From assembly GCF_013249015.1 (NCBI RefSeq), contig NZ_JABRPL010000001.1, positions 730,318 to 794,317 of the forward strand: a stretch of 64,000 nt of DNA, read 5' to 3'. This document shows positions 63,447 to 64,000 of the stretch, piece by piece. The position numbers and the translations under genes were made by a program. The stretch's first letter is position 1. The number at the start of each line of letters is the position of its first letter. The notes below the pieces were generated by a model. It worked only from the letters and a program-made list of their open reading frames with translations, had not been told where the DNA came from and did no database searches. Source of the stretch: Rathayibacter agropyri (lineage in GTDB: Bacteria; Actinomycetota; Actinomycetes; Actinomycetales; Microbacteriaceae).

Positions 63447-63552
63447 GGGAATTCCTATTCGTTGGGTCCGTGCGAGCCGAAAGAGGTCGTCGGGGCCTGA
63501 CCTGGATGGTGCGGGGGTCGAGGGCAGCGCCCTCTGAGGATACGTGCGTCCG

Positions 63553-64000
63553 CTAGGACGCGAGTTGGAGTTTCAGGTCGGACAGCCGTGCGGAGACGGT
63601 GCCGTCGATGACCTCGTCGCCGACGTGCAGGCGCATCCCGCCCAGGAGGGCAGGGTCGACCACGACGGTGACGGAGACGGGACGACCGTACTGGCGCGTG
63701 AGCGCCGTGCGGAGTCGGTCGAGCTGCTCTGATGGGAGTGGCGCTGCAACCGAGACTGTCGCGAGGATGTATCCGCCCTGGTCGGCGACCAGACCGGCGG
63801 CGAAGCGGACGAGTTCCGGCACCCGCCGACCGCGCGGGTGCGCAATCAACTGCCGGAGGATCGCCAGCGACTCGGCAGACGCCTTGCCCTCGAGCAGACG
63901 CTGCACAAGGGCAAGCTTCGAGGCGGCCGAGGCCAGCTTGCTCCCGAGGGCAAGCTCAAGCTGCGCGTCCGACGCGACCACAGCGCCGAACGCGTGCAGC
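63553..64000 (-). CDS. atpH: ATP synthase F1 delta subunit, N-terminus beyond window edge
   Basis: About 149 C-terminal residues of the stator subunit that links F1 to the b subunits. The [24 protein letters not shown] strand pair and the [33 protein letters not shown] end are typical of OSCP/delta proteins. Translation would begin right of the window. Its place before atpA is the standard order. Confidence 0.93.
   Translation of the reverse strand, partial: LHAFGAVVASDAQLELALGSKLASAASKLALVQRLLEGKASAESLAILRQLIAHPRGRRVPELVRFAAGLVADQGGYILATVSVAAPLPSEQLDRLRTALTRQYGRPVSVTVVVDPALLGGMRLHVGDEVIDGTVSARLSDLKLQLAS

Overview
This window is high-GC chromosomal DNA with dense, mostly actinobacterial-type gene content. 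The nusA-ylxR-infB block, the dxr-rseP-ispG block, the IF-2 with a long Gly/Pro/Arg-rich N-terminus, frequent GTG starts, four-base stop/start overlaps and many -10 hexamers placed 6-7 bases before a start codon (leaderless genes) all point to an actinobacterium. I infer the family Microbacteriaceae (Rathayibacter/Clavibacter/Leifsonia-like); the genus cannot be settled from the sequence alone.

Layout. 1-6.3 kb: a truncated FAD oxidoreductase, a CorA Mg2+ channel and the SbcDC nuclease. 6.3-9.4 kb: a TPP riboswitch controlling a thiamin-salvage operon, thiM-thiE-thiD/tenA, the last gene being a fusion. 9.3-13.9 kb: an SNF2-type helicase, then a divergent pair made of a small membrane protein and a CsoR/RcnR-family repressor that heads an operon with a homocysteine methyltransferase and a macrodomain protein. 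A textbook CsoR-type inverted repeat lies in the shared promoter region. 14.1-21.9 kb: the most accessory-looking stretch. It holds a translationally coupled efflux pump / FAD monooxygenase / flavin-oxidoreductase / MarR operon, a palindrome-rich 430-bp regulatory gap, a decayed aldolase gene, a second MFS pump, a divergent LysR regulator and a tautomerase.

21.9-30.4 kb: SGNH hydrolase, SDR-DUF2867 protein, the truB-membrane-membrane-ribF group, panE, a uridine-kinase-like protein facing mutY, and rbfA. 30.6-42.1 kb: core translation (infB, ylxR, nusA, proS) and isoprenoid/membrane proteolysis (ispG, rseP, dxr), followed by an FKBP lipoprotein. 42.2-55.5 kb: a nitrogen/polyamine neighbourhood with two gabT paralogues, an acyltransferase, an OsmC protein, a ReAII-type asparaginase, a complete potD-A-B-C uptake operon, an FHA/PP2C signalling pair, and an Lrp regulator in operon with a class III aminotransferase. 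Imported putrescine could be transaminated to GABA and then to succinate semialdehyde. 55.5-59 kb: a hypothetical protein, TspO, the DNA-alkylation repair pair ogt-tag, and yaaA. 59-64 kb: the ATP synthase F1 genes atpH(partial)-A-G-D-C, transcribed leftward.

No rRNA, tRNA, CRISPR array, insertion sequence or phage gene was recognised. The best leads are the CsoR-family operator with its unusual operon partners, the MarR-linked monooxygenase/efflux cassette with its palindromes, and the pervasive leaderless promoter pattern.
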